DNA of 64,000 nucleotides, taken from positions 186,501 through 250,500 of the forward strand of contig JAUIMM010001247.1 of the NCBI GenBank assembly GCA_031769625.1. Reading direction: 5' to 3'. The stretch's first letter is position 1; every line of letters starts with the position of its first letter. Under the pieces are notes generated by a model that made no database searches, had not been told where the DNA came from, and saw nothing but the letters and a program-made list of their open reading frames with translations. Made by a program: the position numbers and the translations under genes. This document shows positions 30,974 to 41,900 of the stretch, one piece after another. Origin of the DNA: Taudactylus pleione (Eukaryota > Chordata > Amphibia > Anura > Myobatrachidae).

Positions 30974-31190
30974 CCAGGTGGCTGTACCATTCACATCAGT
31001 CCCTGCCCCAGTGGAGCTTACACTCTATATTCCCTATGACATGTACAAGCACATACACGCCATGGTCAATTTTTTGTGGGGAGCCAATTAACCTACTAGT
31101 ATATTTTTGGAGTATGGGAGGAACCGGAGTACCCGGAGGAAACCCACGCAATCATAGGGAGAATATACAAACACCATCTGTGCTGCCCCA
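30846..31190 (-). mobile_element. Dispersed repeat with inverted tail duplication
   Basis: The part after 30985 (ccctgccccagtggagctta, ggagccaattaacctactag, ggagtacccggaggaaaccc) is a phrase series very common in fish and amphibian interspersed repeats. The front end is doubled as a palindrome (separate entry). It interrupts the Penelope-like coding region. The exact family is not resolved from sequence alone. Confidence 0.65.
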
Positions 31191-31199
31191 AACTAGAAA

Positions 31200-33680
31200 A
31201 ATCCCTTGTGAAAGAGGGAAAAATTTGGTGGGAGTTAATCACTCTAGAAAAGTATTGTTCAGAAAAATTGATACCCAGAGGATTGAGGATAGATAAAGTT
31301 CCGTCATTTGAGAGTGAATCCCAGGAGTGGTTTTGCATTCTTGATACTTGCTCATTTTCCCTTATAAACTTAATAACTAGAGAAAAGAGGAAGTAACTCC
31401 AAAAATTAGAAGAAGAAATTGAAAAAAGTACAAAACCCTGGTTAATCCCTTTTCGGAATTAAAAGACTATAAGGAACTAGAGGAGAGGATTATATGGAGA
31501 GTAGAGAAAAACTAAAGAGAAATAAGAAATAAGAAAAAGAAGACATTTTGGAGAGATTATAAATCTGGGAAACAGCAAATGATTATTAATAAAGAAAAAC
31601 GTTTCTCAGGCGAGTTAGAAAAGATAGAAACAGCAGACATGGCATATACGGGAAATAAGAATAGTGAGCCAATCGTACCCAGGATTAGGGATGATAGAAG
31701 GACCTGTGGTGATTGGATTAAAAAACGTTTTAGACGGAATAGAGCCCCAATAGACATAAGAACTCCCCATAGTGAAAGGGATAGATGGAGGGTGCCCAGA
31801 GAAGATCCCAATAATTATATTCATAACTATCCAGGTAAAACAGCAAGAAATTGGAGAAGGGTGGAAGCCAATGATAACAATTGGAGAGGGAACAACAGAT
31901 TTAACATCTTAGAACATGAAGGGGATTTTTTACTAAACATGAACAAAATATTTTAGAAAGGGGACTCAAGTTTGCCCCATCAAGCTGCATTAATGACTTT
32001 GAAGTTTTTATAGATCTGCAAATATTTGTAAGGAGATTAACCCTTATAAGTTTTTTAGTGATCAGTCCGAAACCTCGGATAACAATCCAAATAGAGAACA
32101 TATTCAGGGTCTGAGAAAAAATCCACCGTTTATCCCACACATAAAATGGGGTGTTTCATAGAAATCTTTGAAAGGTTGGAGAAAAAATGAGTTTAAAACA
32201 GTTAGGAACATGAATATGTCCACAGAGAAGAGAAGGGCAGTAAAACGTTGAGGGACAATAAACTAATTGTAATAAAAGTCGCAGATAAGGGGGGAAGTGT
32301 TGTTATATTGGACAAAGAATAAAACAATATGGAAATCAAATGCAAGTTATCAGATAAAATCGACACATAAGAAGTTAAGAGGTAACCCTACAGATATGCT
32401 CACAGCAAACTCGAGTCATTTTTGGCATTGTATACATCAAAAAAGGTCATTACTAATATCGTTCATAATTATATTAAAATAGATCAGCCCTCCATTCCAG
32501 TAATATACGTATTGCCAAAGATACGCAACAATAAAGAAAAAACCCCAGGTTGTCCCATAGTGGCGGGGGAACAAATTCGGTATTGTCTAATTTGTCTCAT
32601 TACATTGATCATAAGTTACAGCCATTAGTACAGGAGACCGCTTCATATCTTAAATATACTATTGCAGCATACAGGTTCTTTCTGGAGTTGAATGGAGGGA
32701 AGGTTTTAAGTTAGTAACTGCGGACGGTACTTCCTTGTATACTATAATCAATTATCAAGTGGGTGTTGATGCCGTTAAATTATTTATCTTTTGAAAGATG
32801 AAAGGAATTTTATTACAGATGGTATTATGATGATCTTGCAGAATAATTTCTTCTGGTTTAACGATACATTCTTCTTAGATTTAACTGGAACTGCCATGGG
32901 CACCAGGTTGGCTCCAAGCTACACCAATTTATTTATGGTGTGGTGGGAGGCACATTCTGTTTGGGATGGCCACCCTTTTGGAGCCAGCCTGGTGCTATGG
33001 CAGCATTACATTGATGATATAATCTTTATTAGGAATGGAGACCAAGCTTCATTGGACCTCTTCTGTTAGCACCTTAATAATAACAGTTTTACTATTGCCC
33101 TGTCTTTTATTAGCAGTACCACTATCGTGGCGTTTTTATATTTAACTATTTATATTGAAGAGAACAAGATCAAAACCAAAAACTTTGTTAAAGCTACAGA
33201 CTGCAACTCTTTTATTGAATTTAATAGTAACCATCACCACGACTGGCTTAGGAGCATCCCAAGTTGCCAGTTTCAGCATATTAGATCCAATTCTACAGAT
33301 GTTGGTATGTTTGAGGAACAGGCAAAGCAACTCCAGAATCAGTTCCTAATTAAGGGCTATGAGAGTAGAAAGGTTGAGGTAGCAACAAATAAGGGCATAC
33401 ATATGGATAGGTTAGGGGCCCTATCAAAATCAAAAAGAGAGAAAACTAACTACTGTAAAATTCCATTTGTCACTCAGTTTAATAGTCAGCATAAACAGCT
33501 AGAGAAAATGAACAAAAAACACTGGGCTATACTGACCAGCGATTCCCTCCTATCAGAGCATATAGATACTCCTCCCTATTTTGTGTACCATAAGGCACGT
33601 AACATTAAGGACAATGTGGGTAGGAGTGCTATAGATACACCCATACAAAAGGGTAACATACAATTAGAAGGCTTCTAATG
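31200..33680 (+). pseudogene. Penelope-like reverse transcriptase, several frameshifts
   Basis: The reverse transcriptase copies element RNA at a nicked target. Conserved pieces appear in order in different plus frames: KLIPRGLRIDKVPSF (31261-31305), an Arg-rich part (31579-31956), ADKGGSVVILDKE (32281-32319), PSIPVIYVLPKIRN (32488-32529), GTAMGTRLAPSYTNLFM (32888-32938), the catalytic YIDDIIFI (33008-33031), and IYIEENKIKTKNFVKATDCN, the primer-grip region after it. Next comes the tail with FNSNHHHDWLRSIPSCQFQH, typical of this group. The longest clean frame is 33127-33678. At least five frame breaks and stops (for example 32320, 33067) make it inactive. An intact ORF would be about 800 residues with the GIY-YIG part. 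Confidence 0.8.
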
Positions 33681-33767
33681 CTGCGGGATGTGCAGTATGT
33701 GTATGACATGTAAGGTGTAAGAAAGTAAAATAACACACTTCACATCCACTCAAACAGGGAAAACCTT

Positions 33768-34045
33768 TGTGGGAGCCTGTATGTAGGCAAAACCACAAGG
33801 GCTTAAAGGAAAGACTTGGGGAGCATGTAAGAAATATCAAGAAAGGTTTTGAATCACATAATGTTTCTTTACATTTTAAGCAAAACTACCAATGCGACAC
33901 CAAGCATTCAGTATCACTTTGTGGTATCAAAGCTATTGACACTGGGTGGAGAGTTAATGATAGGGAAAATAGATTGGCAAAAACTAAATGAAAATGATAT
34001 ATTTATTGAAAACTCTGGTACCTACAGGTCTTAATGTGGACTTTG
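33768..34045 (+). pseudogene. GIY-YIG endonuclease domain of the Penelope-like element
   Basis: YVGKTTR (33780-33800) is followed, one frame over, by LKERLGEHVRNIKKG (33803-33847), the G-K-T...L..R..EH pattern of Penelope GIY-YIG nucleases that nick the target DNA. A frameshift lies within 33789-33803. The rest (HFKQNYQCDTKHSVSLCGIK, then NDRENRL) keeps the family's later segment, and GLNVDFEI closes it in a third frame. Presence of this domain separates the element from endonuclease-lacking Penelope relatives. Confidence 0.75.
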
Positions 34046-34130
34046 AGATAAAATGGTTTTTATGATTTTTATATTATCATATTTTTTTAGTTTCTCTTTA
34101 TTTATAAATTAATTTTATCCATTTTATATA

Positions 34131-34676
34131 CAGTCAGGTGCATAAATATTGGGACATTGACAGAATTTTCATATTTTGGCCTCTAGTCACCACCACATTG
34201 GCTTTGAAATGAAACAAACAAGATGTGATTTACCTGCAGACTTTCAGATTTAATTTGAGGGTAATTACATCCAAATCAGGTGAACGGTGTAAGAATTACA
34301 ACGGTTTCTATATGTGCCTCCCACTTTTTAAGGGGCCAAAAGTAATGGGACAAACTAAACAATCCTAAATCTAACTTTCACTTTTTAATACTTTGTTGCA
34401 AATCCTTTGCAGGCAATTACAGCCTGAAGTCTGGAACGCATAGACATCACCAGACGCTGGGTTTCATCCCTGGTGATGCTCTGCCAGGCCTCTACTACAA
34501 ATGTCTTCAGTTCCTGCTTGTTCTTGGGGCATTTTCCCTTCAGTTTTGTCTTCATCAAAACTGAAAGTCTGCAGGTAAATCACATCTTGTTTGTTTCATT
34601 TCAAAGCCATTGTGGTGGTGAATAGAGGCCAAAATATGAAAATTCTGTCAATGTCCCAATATTTATGCACCTGAGT
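34131..34676 (-). mobile_element. Non-autonomous Tc1/mariner element
   Basis: Terminal inverted repeats of about 115 bp start cagtcaggtgcataaatatt at 34131 and mirror the end near 34676 (atttatgcacctgagtg). A TA precedes the left end (34129-34130); the right flank is slightly eroded. Only 546 bp long, so most of the transposase is deleted. The remaining C-terminal frame on the minus strand sits just inside the right repeat. Confidence 0.85.
34385..34555 (-). pseudogene. Tc1 transposase C-terminal remnant
   Basis: The minus strand frame of 56 codons has NKQELKTFVVEAWQSITRDE followed by QRLVMSM, RLQAVIACKGFATKY and a stop. This matches the last 55 residues of Tc1-type transposases, after the final catalytic Asp/Glu block. 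The DNA-binding and DDE parts are gone. The frame is intact with the natural stop. Confidence 0.85.
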
Positions 34677-34789
34677 GGAGTATGTTCCACTCATTTCCGC
34701 TATTGTGTTTTTTTCTATATACCAACGATTCTGGAGTAAATCATAATTAGGACATTAAGTAATGAAGATCTCTACTAAGATGTAGACCA

Positions 34790-35130
34790 ACATAAAATTG
34801 CGGCTTCTCGACACTAGAGGTCCCATGGCTATTACCATGACACCCAGAGACGCTTGTTTCCTACAAGCTGGAAGTTGTCCTCCTATTCCTCTCGACTTCT
34901 GCTACTATGACAACTGGAGACGCTGATGCCGCAGATAACGGAAGTGGTCATCGCGCAACCTCCGGACAATACCCCAGGGGAACCATTAATCAAGCATACA
35001 GACCGGGGGATTGGTTTAGCCTGTAGAACCCATGGACTGGAAATGATGTCTGAGGATATCCGGGTGGCTGTACCACGTTGTGTTTATCTCAGAATGAGTT
35101 ACACATGTGCTGCAGGAATGGATTACCAGC
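34790..35130. repeat. Right inverted terminal copy of the Penelope-like element
   Basis: Reverse complement of 30470-30770; shared blocks include gaaccattaatcaagcat (34980), gaggatatccgggtggctgt (35052) and agttacacatgtgctgcagg (35096). An open frame at 34926-35135 lies in it but has no known domain. Confidence 0.8.
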
Positions 35131-35391
35131 GATGATAAGAATATGGCCTGGAACAGAATTAGGGTTGGTATTTTAAGATACAAATGTCTTATGCTTTGGG
35201 ACATCATTTTATGGATTCATATATGCGCTTATATTTATATCTTATTTAAGGGTTGTGGTGTTGATGATATGTAAATTACAGCTGAATGTTTTTAAGGATT
35301 CAGTTCCAGGTTTTATTATGTACTCTTTTTTTCTGTTTTGCATGATGATGCAATAGTGGGTATAAATATCCATGGTTGGAAGGTCCCTGTA

Positions 35392-35435
35392 CACCCTGAG
35401 GAAGGACCTTATTGGTCAGAAATGCGTTGATGGTG
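35392..35435 (+). ncRNA. Second, decayed hammerhead-like core
   Basis: CTGAGGA (35396-35402), then GACC/GGTC as stem II (35405-35408 with 35414-35417), one extra base, then GAAA (35419-35422), a two-base-loop stem III and GUU at the cleavage position (35426-35428). Stem I pairs cacc (35392-35395) with the gatgg that follows only with a mismatch. A TATA-like gtataaatat lies about 35 bases upstream. It has the same layout as the core at 16933, including the extra A after CUGANGA, but pairs less well. Confidence 0.4.
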
Positions 35436-35749
35436 AAGGGGGATCCTCAATCCGTATGGACTCATTTTAGCTGCTTTTCCATCAGCTAAGACTATCCAAA
35501 TCCTTCTCATTCCAGGTGAGGAGGATAAGTTAGTCTTGTGAGACCATTCTGTGTTTTGAGGACCCGTCTTTTTTGGGACTACTGTATGTTTTAAATGACT
35601 GTTTGTAAATACGCTTGGAATAAATACTCTTTTATGAAAATCATCTGGACCTTTCGATGTTTCTACTCATGATGGCATCCTAATCGGTGCATGAATTTAT
35701 CGATACAAAAATATACCTTTTGAGGAACGTCTATATCTGTACCCAGGTG
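35436..35749. other. No gene seen; element flank
   Basis: Sequence downstream of the hammerhead-like core, including gctgcttttccatcagctaa and a poly(A)-like ggaataaatac at 35618. Possibly part of the Penelope-like terminal repeat. No protein. Confidence 0.4.
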
Positions 35750-36035
35750 AGTCTATGCCCAAGGGGGAGATATATCATTGCATCGCCATGTCCATCATTG
35801 CATATAAGAATATGGAGGTGTGAAAATACAAATGATTCCTTTCAGTGAGTGAATTTCACCTTTATTAGGTGAGTTCGAGGTTACTCCAGGTTGATGAATG
35901 TTGAGAATGCAGATATTGAGAACTAGTTAGCAAAATTGTATCTCTGCTTCTTTCTTCCCCCGAGGAGGTAGATCTCCAGTGCCTGGGTCTAGAGGAGATC
36001 GATATATTCCCTTCAAGGGACAGCACCTATGGGAC
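35750..36035 (+). repeat. Segment shared in inverted form with 23540-23790
   Basis: Matches the minus strand of 23540-23790 over its length, for example tctagaggagatcgatatat at 35988-36007. It follows the Penelope-like element and probably belongs to its family. Confidence 0.7.
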
Positions 36036-36725
36036 CACGCATTCTTTGTATTTTCAGTGTATAAAGGGGTGGTGCTGCTGAGTGTGGAATGGGCGGAAGT
36101 CCTTGAGTGCAGATGGTTTGGACAATTGTTGATTTGTAAATAAATATTGTTTATAGCTCTTATGGGAGTGTATGAGTTTCAGTGCATGAGTATGTGTGGT
36201 GCTACAATGCGTAGGGAGATATTTCTCCTCCTCCATACTATAGCTCGCTGGTCACCTCAGACAATGCCGTGTCGGGGTAATTAGTGCCCACTCCCCACAT
36301 CTCTCTGTGACCCTGGTTATGTCACTAGATGCTGATGATTGATATACAGCACTGTACTGCAATCTGATGAGTACTGATACAGACCGTCTGCCTTCCCCAT
36401 GTGTATATACCAGGACCACTGTAAACGGCCCATGAGGACCACTGAAAAATCTGCACAAATGCGGTGTCCCATTAAAAGTACAGTTCTCTGCCACTGTGCA
36501 CTTATTATTCCCAACTTAGATACTTTTCATGTCTACTCTGTGGGACATCCTGGAGTGGAGATGCAAGGGGCAAGTACGGGTGCTGTGATGACCAGGGAGA
36601 GATTGAGGAGTCAGGTCAACCCTAGGCACAACATTGCACCCCTCTCACCCCAATTTTGTTAATTGCATTATTAGGCCATAAGACCTAATTTGGAGATCGT
36701 CTGTATTTTATATTATAATGATATA
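36036..36725. other. No recognisable gene
   Basis: Intergenic sequence. Open frames of 60-87 residues exist on both strands (for instance around 36252-36514), overlapping one another without known domains, codon bias or splice context that I can defend. Nothing else stands out. Confidence 0.4.
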
Positions 36726-37100
36726 CACTATGTAGACAAAAGTGATTGGAAACCCCCAAGTGAAATGGTGTGCATCTGCAGCAGACACGTGTTTGTGAAG
36801 GTATAAAATGAGAAGTATAGAGAGGTTCTTGATAACTCTGTGCTCCCTACATTGTGGCAGTTCTAAGGAAACTTGAATGTTTCCAGGGTGACGCTGGATC
36901 TGTATACAGTACATTTGGTAACCCAGTAGGACTGGCCAGCTCAGAGTCTTAACCCCAATGAGAACCTCTGGGAGTAATTGGAGCGCTGGGTGCGTTCTAG
37001 GCTGACTCGACCTTCCTCAGTGTCACAGTTGGTCATTGTACTTACGAACACTCTTGTTAGAAAGAGGGAAGTCAGTAATAACCAATTAGGTCATTATTGT
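36726..37100 (+). mobile_element. Decayed Tc1/mariner remnant
   Basis: Starts cactatgtagacaaaagtga after TA, like the cactatatggacaaaagta left end of a Tc1/mariner group. At 36948-36971 the frame reads LNPNENLW, the end-of-catalytic-domain signature (usually LNPIENLW), followed by a stop at 36975-36977. The right terminal repeat was not found, so the right border is approximate. The transposase is far from intact. Confidence 0.7.
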
Positions 37101-37735
37101 TATATACCACCATCATGAGGTATCATGCAGTTGGCCTCAGCTTTCCCCCAACCCACCACTGCAGTCAAAGAGGATCTGTGGGCACCTGAGGATGGGGCTC
37201 ATCTCCATGGTGACTGGGCCCAGCACAAGTTATTACATTTGATACTGTACATCATGCTACAGCGCATGTGCTTACACAGGAAGATAATTCCCAGCAGCCT
37301 CGGATCACATGATCTGTGTCGGGTGTTGGGGAAGAGACAGTGGGAAGCGAGTAGCAGTTGGTCAGAGAAAGTCTGAGGTAACGGTTATGGAGAATGGACC
37401 AGCGCAGCTGAGAGAGTTTTTCTGAGCAGAGTCGGTGACCAGCAGTTGGAGTGAGATCTGCTAACAGAGGAGTATGGCTGACCAGGCGCCTGGTACCTAA
37501 AGCTGAGGCGCTGCGTGGTGTTCAGGGGCAGAGCGCATAGAGGACTCATGGAAGTGACAGATTAGGACTCCACTGTGGGGCAGCGGTAGAGACTTCTTGG
37601 ACAGGCAGATCTATTCAGCCCATGACAGCCGGAGGCAGGGCTGTACTACTACCAATAGCCACTAATCCCCTATCAGTACGTATTATCATTCTATGAGCAG
37701 GAACTGTTACTGTCGCAGATAAAAACAAAGTCAGC
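37101..37735. other. No recognisable gene; lead-in to the 43-bp satellite
   Basis: Moderately GC-rich sequence of about 635 bp. One open frame of 83 codons (37125-37376) has no known domain. No repeat unit of the following array is seen until about 37736. Confidence 0.4.
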
Positions 37736-37799
37736 TGTGCAGCTATTCACTAATGACACAGCTACATCATAGCTCCATAAGGCTGCAGGAAGAGGAACA

Positions 37800-38960
37800 T
37801 ACAGCTACATCATAGCTCCATAAGGGCGCAGGAAGAGGAACATACAGCTACATCAGAGCTCCATAAGGACACAGGAAGAGCAACATACAGCTACATCATA
37901 GCTCCATAAGGGCGCAGGAGGAGGAACATACTGCTACATCATAGCTCCATAAGGGCGCAGGAAGAGGAACATACTGCTACATCATAGCTCCATAAGGGCG
38001 CAGGAAGAGGAGCACACTGCTACATCATAGCTCCATAAGGATGCAGGAAGAGGAACATACAGCTACATCATAGCTCCATAAGGGCGCAGGAAGAGGAACA
38101 TACTGCTACATCAGAACTCCATAAGGGCGCAGGAAGAGGAGCACACTGCTACATCATAGCTCCATAAGGATGCAGGAAGAGGAACATACTGCTACATCAT
38201 AGCTCCTTAAGGGCGCAGGAAGAGGAACATACAGCTACATCATAGCTTCATAAGGGTGCAGGAAGAGGAACATACAGCTACATCATAGCTCCATAAGGGC
38301 GTAGGAAGAGGAATATACTGCTACATCTTAGCTCCATAAGGGCGCAGGAAGAGGAACATACTGCTACATCATAGCTCCATAAGGGCGCAGGAGGAGGAAC
38401 ATACAGCTACATCATAGCTCCATAAGGGCGCAGGAAGAGGAACATACAGCTACATCATAGCTCCATAAGGGCACAGGAAGAGGAACATACAGCTACATCA
38501 GAGCTCCATAAGGACACAGGAAGAGCAACATACAGCTACATCATAGCTCCATAAGGGCGCAGGAGGAGGAACATACTGCTACATCATAGCTCCATAAGGG
38601 CGCAGGAAGAGGAACATACTGCTACATCATAGCTCCATAAGGGCGCAGGAAGAGGAGCACACTGCTACATCATAGCTCCATAAGGATGCAGGAAGAGGAA
38701 CATACAGCTACATCATAGCTCCATAAGGGCGCAGGAAGAGGAACATACTGCTACATCAGAACTCCATAAGGGCGCAGGAAGAGGAGCACACTGCTACATC
38801 ATAGCTCCATAAGGATGCAGGAAGAGGAACATACTGCTACATCATAGCTCCATAAGGGCGCAGGAAGAGGAACATACTGCTACATCATAGCTCCATAAGG
38901 GCGCAGGAAGAGGAATTTACTGATACATCATAGCTCCATAAGGGCGCAGGAAGAGGAACA
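37800..38960. repeat. Local duplication of about 645 bp (15 units)
   Basis: The rare variants aggacacaggaagagcaac at 37866 and at 38513 are 647 bp apart, and the flanking order of variants (aggatgcagg, gaactccata) is the same in both. Confidence 0.75.
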
Positions 38961-41900
38961 TACAGCTACATCATAGCTCCATAAGGGCGCAGGAAGAGGA
39001 ACATACTGCCTCATCATAGCTCCATAAGGGCGCAGGAAGAGGAACATACAGCTACATCATAGCTCCATAAGGGCGCAGGAAGAGGAACATACTGCTACAT
39101 CATAGCTCCTTAAGGGCGCAGAAAGAGGAACATACAGCTACATCATAGCTTCATAAGGGTGCAGGAAGAGGAACATACAGCTACATCATAGCTCCATAAG
39201 GGCGTAGGAAGAGGAATATACTGCTACATCTTAGCTCCATAAGGGCGCAGGAAGAGGAACATACTGCTACATCATAGCTCCATAAGGGCACAGGAAGAGG
39301 AACATACAGCTACATCATAGCTCCATAAGGGAGCAGGAAGAGGAACATACTGCTTCATCATAGCTCCATAAGGGCGCAGGAAGAGGAACATACTGCTACA
39401 TTATAGCTCCATAAGGGCGCAGGAAGAGGAACATACTGCTTCATCATAGCTCCATAAGGGCGCAGGAAGAGGAACATACTGCTACATCATAGCTCCATAA
39501 GGGCGCGGGAAGAGGAACATACTGCTACATCATAGCTCCATAAATGCACAGGAAGAGGAACATACTGCTTCATCATAGCTCCATAAGGGCGCAGGAAGAG
39601 GAACATACTGCTACATCATAGCTCCGTAAGGGCGTAGGAAGAGGAGCATATTGCTACATCAGAGCTCCATAAAGGCGCAGGAAGAGGAACATACTTCTAC
39701 ATCATAGCTCCATAAGGGCGCAGGAAGAGGAATATACTGCTACAGCATAGCTGCATAAGGGCGCAGCAAGAGGAACATACTGCTACATCATAGCTCCATA
39801 AGGGCGCAGGAAGAGGAACATACTTCTACATTATAGCTCCATAAGGGCGCAGGAAGAGGAACATACTTCTACATCAAAGCTCCATAAGGGCGCAGGAAGA
39901 GGAACATATTGCTACATCATTGCTCCATAAGGGCGCAGGAAGAGGAACATACTGCTACATCATAGCTCCATAAGGGCGCAGGAAGCGGAACATACTACTA
40001 CAAAATAGCTCCATAAGGGCGCAGGAAGAGGAACATACTGCTACATCATAGCTCGATAAGGGCGCAGGAAGAGGAACATACTGCTACATCATAGCTCCAT
40101 AAGGGCGCAGGAAGAGGAACATACTGCTACATTATAGCTCCATAAGGGCGCAGGAAGATGAACATACTTCAACATCATAGCTCGATAAGGGCGCAGGAAG
40201 AGGAACATACTGCTACATCATAGCTCCATAAGGGCGCAGTAAGAGGAACATACAGCTACATCATAGCTCCATAAGGGCGCAGGAAGAGGAACATACTGCT
40301 ACATCATAGCTCCATAAGGGCACAGGAAGAGGAACATACTGCTACATCATAGCTCCATAAGGGCGCAGGAAGAGGAACATACTTCTACATCATAGCTCCA
40401 TAAGGGCGCAGGAAGAGGAACATACAGCTACATCATAGCTTCATAAGGGTGCAGGAAGAGGAACATACAGCTACATCATAGCTCCATAAGGGCGTAGGAA
40501 GACGAATATACTGCTACATCTTAGCTCCATAAGGGCGCAGGAAGAGGAACATACTGCTGCATCATAGCTCCATAAGGGCACAGGAAGAGGAACATACAGC
40601 TACATCATAGCTCCATAAGGGAGCAGGAGGAGGAACATACTGCTACATTATAGCTCCATAAGGGCGCAGGAAGAGGAACATACTGCTTCATCATAGCTCC
40701 ATAAGGGCGCAGGAAGAGGAACATACTGCTACATCATAGCTCCATAAGGGCGCAGGAAGAGGAACATACTGCTACATCATAGCTCCATAAATGCACAGGA
40801 AGAGGAACATACTGCTTCATCATAGCTCCATAAGGGCGCAGGAAGAGGAACATACTGCTACATCATAGCTCCGTAAGGGCGTAGGAAGAGGAGCATATTG
40901 CTACATCAGAGCTCCATAAAGGCGCAGGAAAAGGAACATACTTCTACATCATAGCTTCATAAGGGCGCAGGAAGAGGAATATACTGCTACATCAGAGCTC
41001 CATAAGGGCGCAGGAAGAGGAACATACTGCTACATCATAGCTCCATAAGGGCACAGGAAGAGGAACATACTTCTACATTATAGCTCCATAAGGGCGCAGG
41101 AAGAGGAACGTACTTCTACATCATAGCTCCATAAGGGCGCAGGAAGAGGAACATACTGCTAGATCATTGTTCCATAAAGGCGCAGGAAGAGGAACATACT
41201 GCTACATCATAGCTCCATAAGGGCGCTGGAAGAGGAACATACTGCTACATCATAGCTCCATAAGGGCGCAGGAAGAGGAACATACTGCTACATCATAGTT
41301 CTATAAGGGCGCAGGAAGAGGAACATACAGCTACATCATAGCTCCATAAGGGAGCAGGAGGAGGAACATACTGCTAAATTATAGCTCCATAAGGGCGCAG
41401 GAAGAGGAACATACTGCTTCATCATAGCTCCATAAGGGCGCAGGAAGAGGAACATACTGCTACATCATAGCTCCATAAGGGCGCGGGAAGAGGAACATAC
41501 TGCTACATCATAGCTCCATAAATGCACAGGAAGAGGAACATACTGCTTCATCATAGCTCCATAAGGGTGCAGGAAGAGGAACATACTGCTACATCATAGC
41601 TCCGTAAGGGCGTAGGAAGAGGAGCATATTGCTACATCAGAGCTCCATAAAGGCGCAGGAAAAGGAACATACTTCTACATCATAGCTTCATAAGGGCGCA
41701 GGAAGAGAAATATACTGCTACATCAGAGCTCCATAAGGGCGCAGGAAGAGGAACATACTGCTACATCATAGCTCCATAAGGGCACAGGAAGAGGAACATA
41801 CTTCTACATTATAGCTCCATAAGGGCGCAGGAAGAGGAACGTACTTCTACATCATAGCTCCATAAGGGCGCAGGAAGAGGAACATACTGCTAGATCATTG

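Larger units (their letters stand above)
30470..35435 (+). mobile_element. Penelope-like (Neptune-type) retroelement, decayed, with nested insertions
   Basis: A reverse transcriptase of Penelope type (31200-33680) is followed by a GIY-YIG endonuclease (about 33770-34045), bracketed by inverted copies of one terminal segment (30470-30770 and 34790-35130). A hammerhead-like core follows at 35392. Two foreign insertions sit inside: a LINE/SINE-type dispersed repeat with a palindrome (30846-31190), and a Tc1 derivative (34131-34676). The outer borders are approximate. Confidence 0.75.

Noticed and set aside
36252..36514. Overlapping minus-strand frames of 80 and 65 residues
   Set aside because: No recognisable domain and no splice or promoter context; frames overlap each other.
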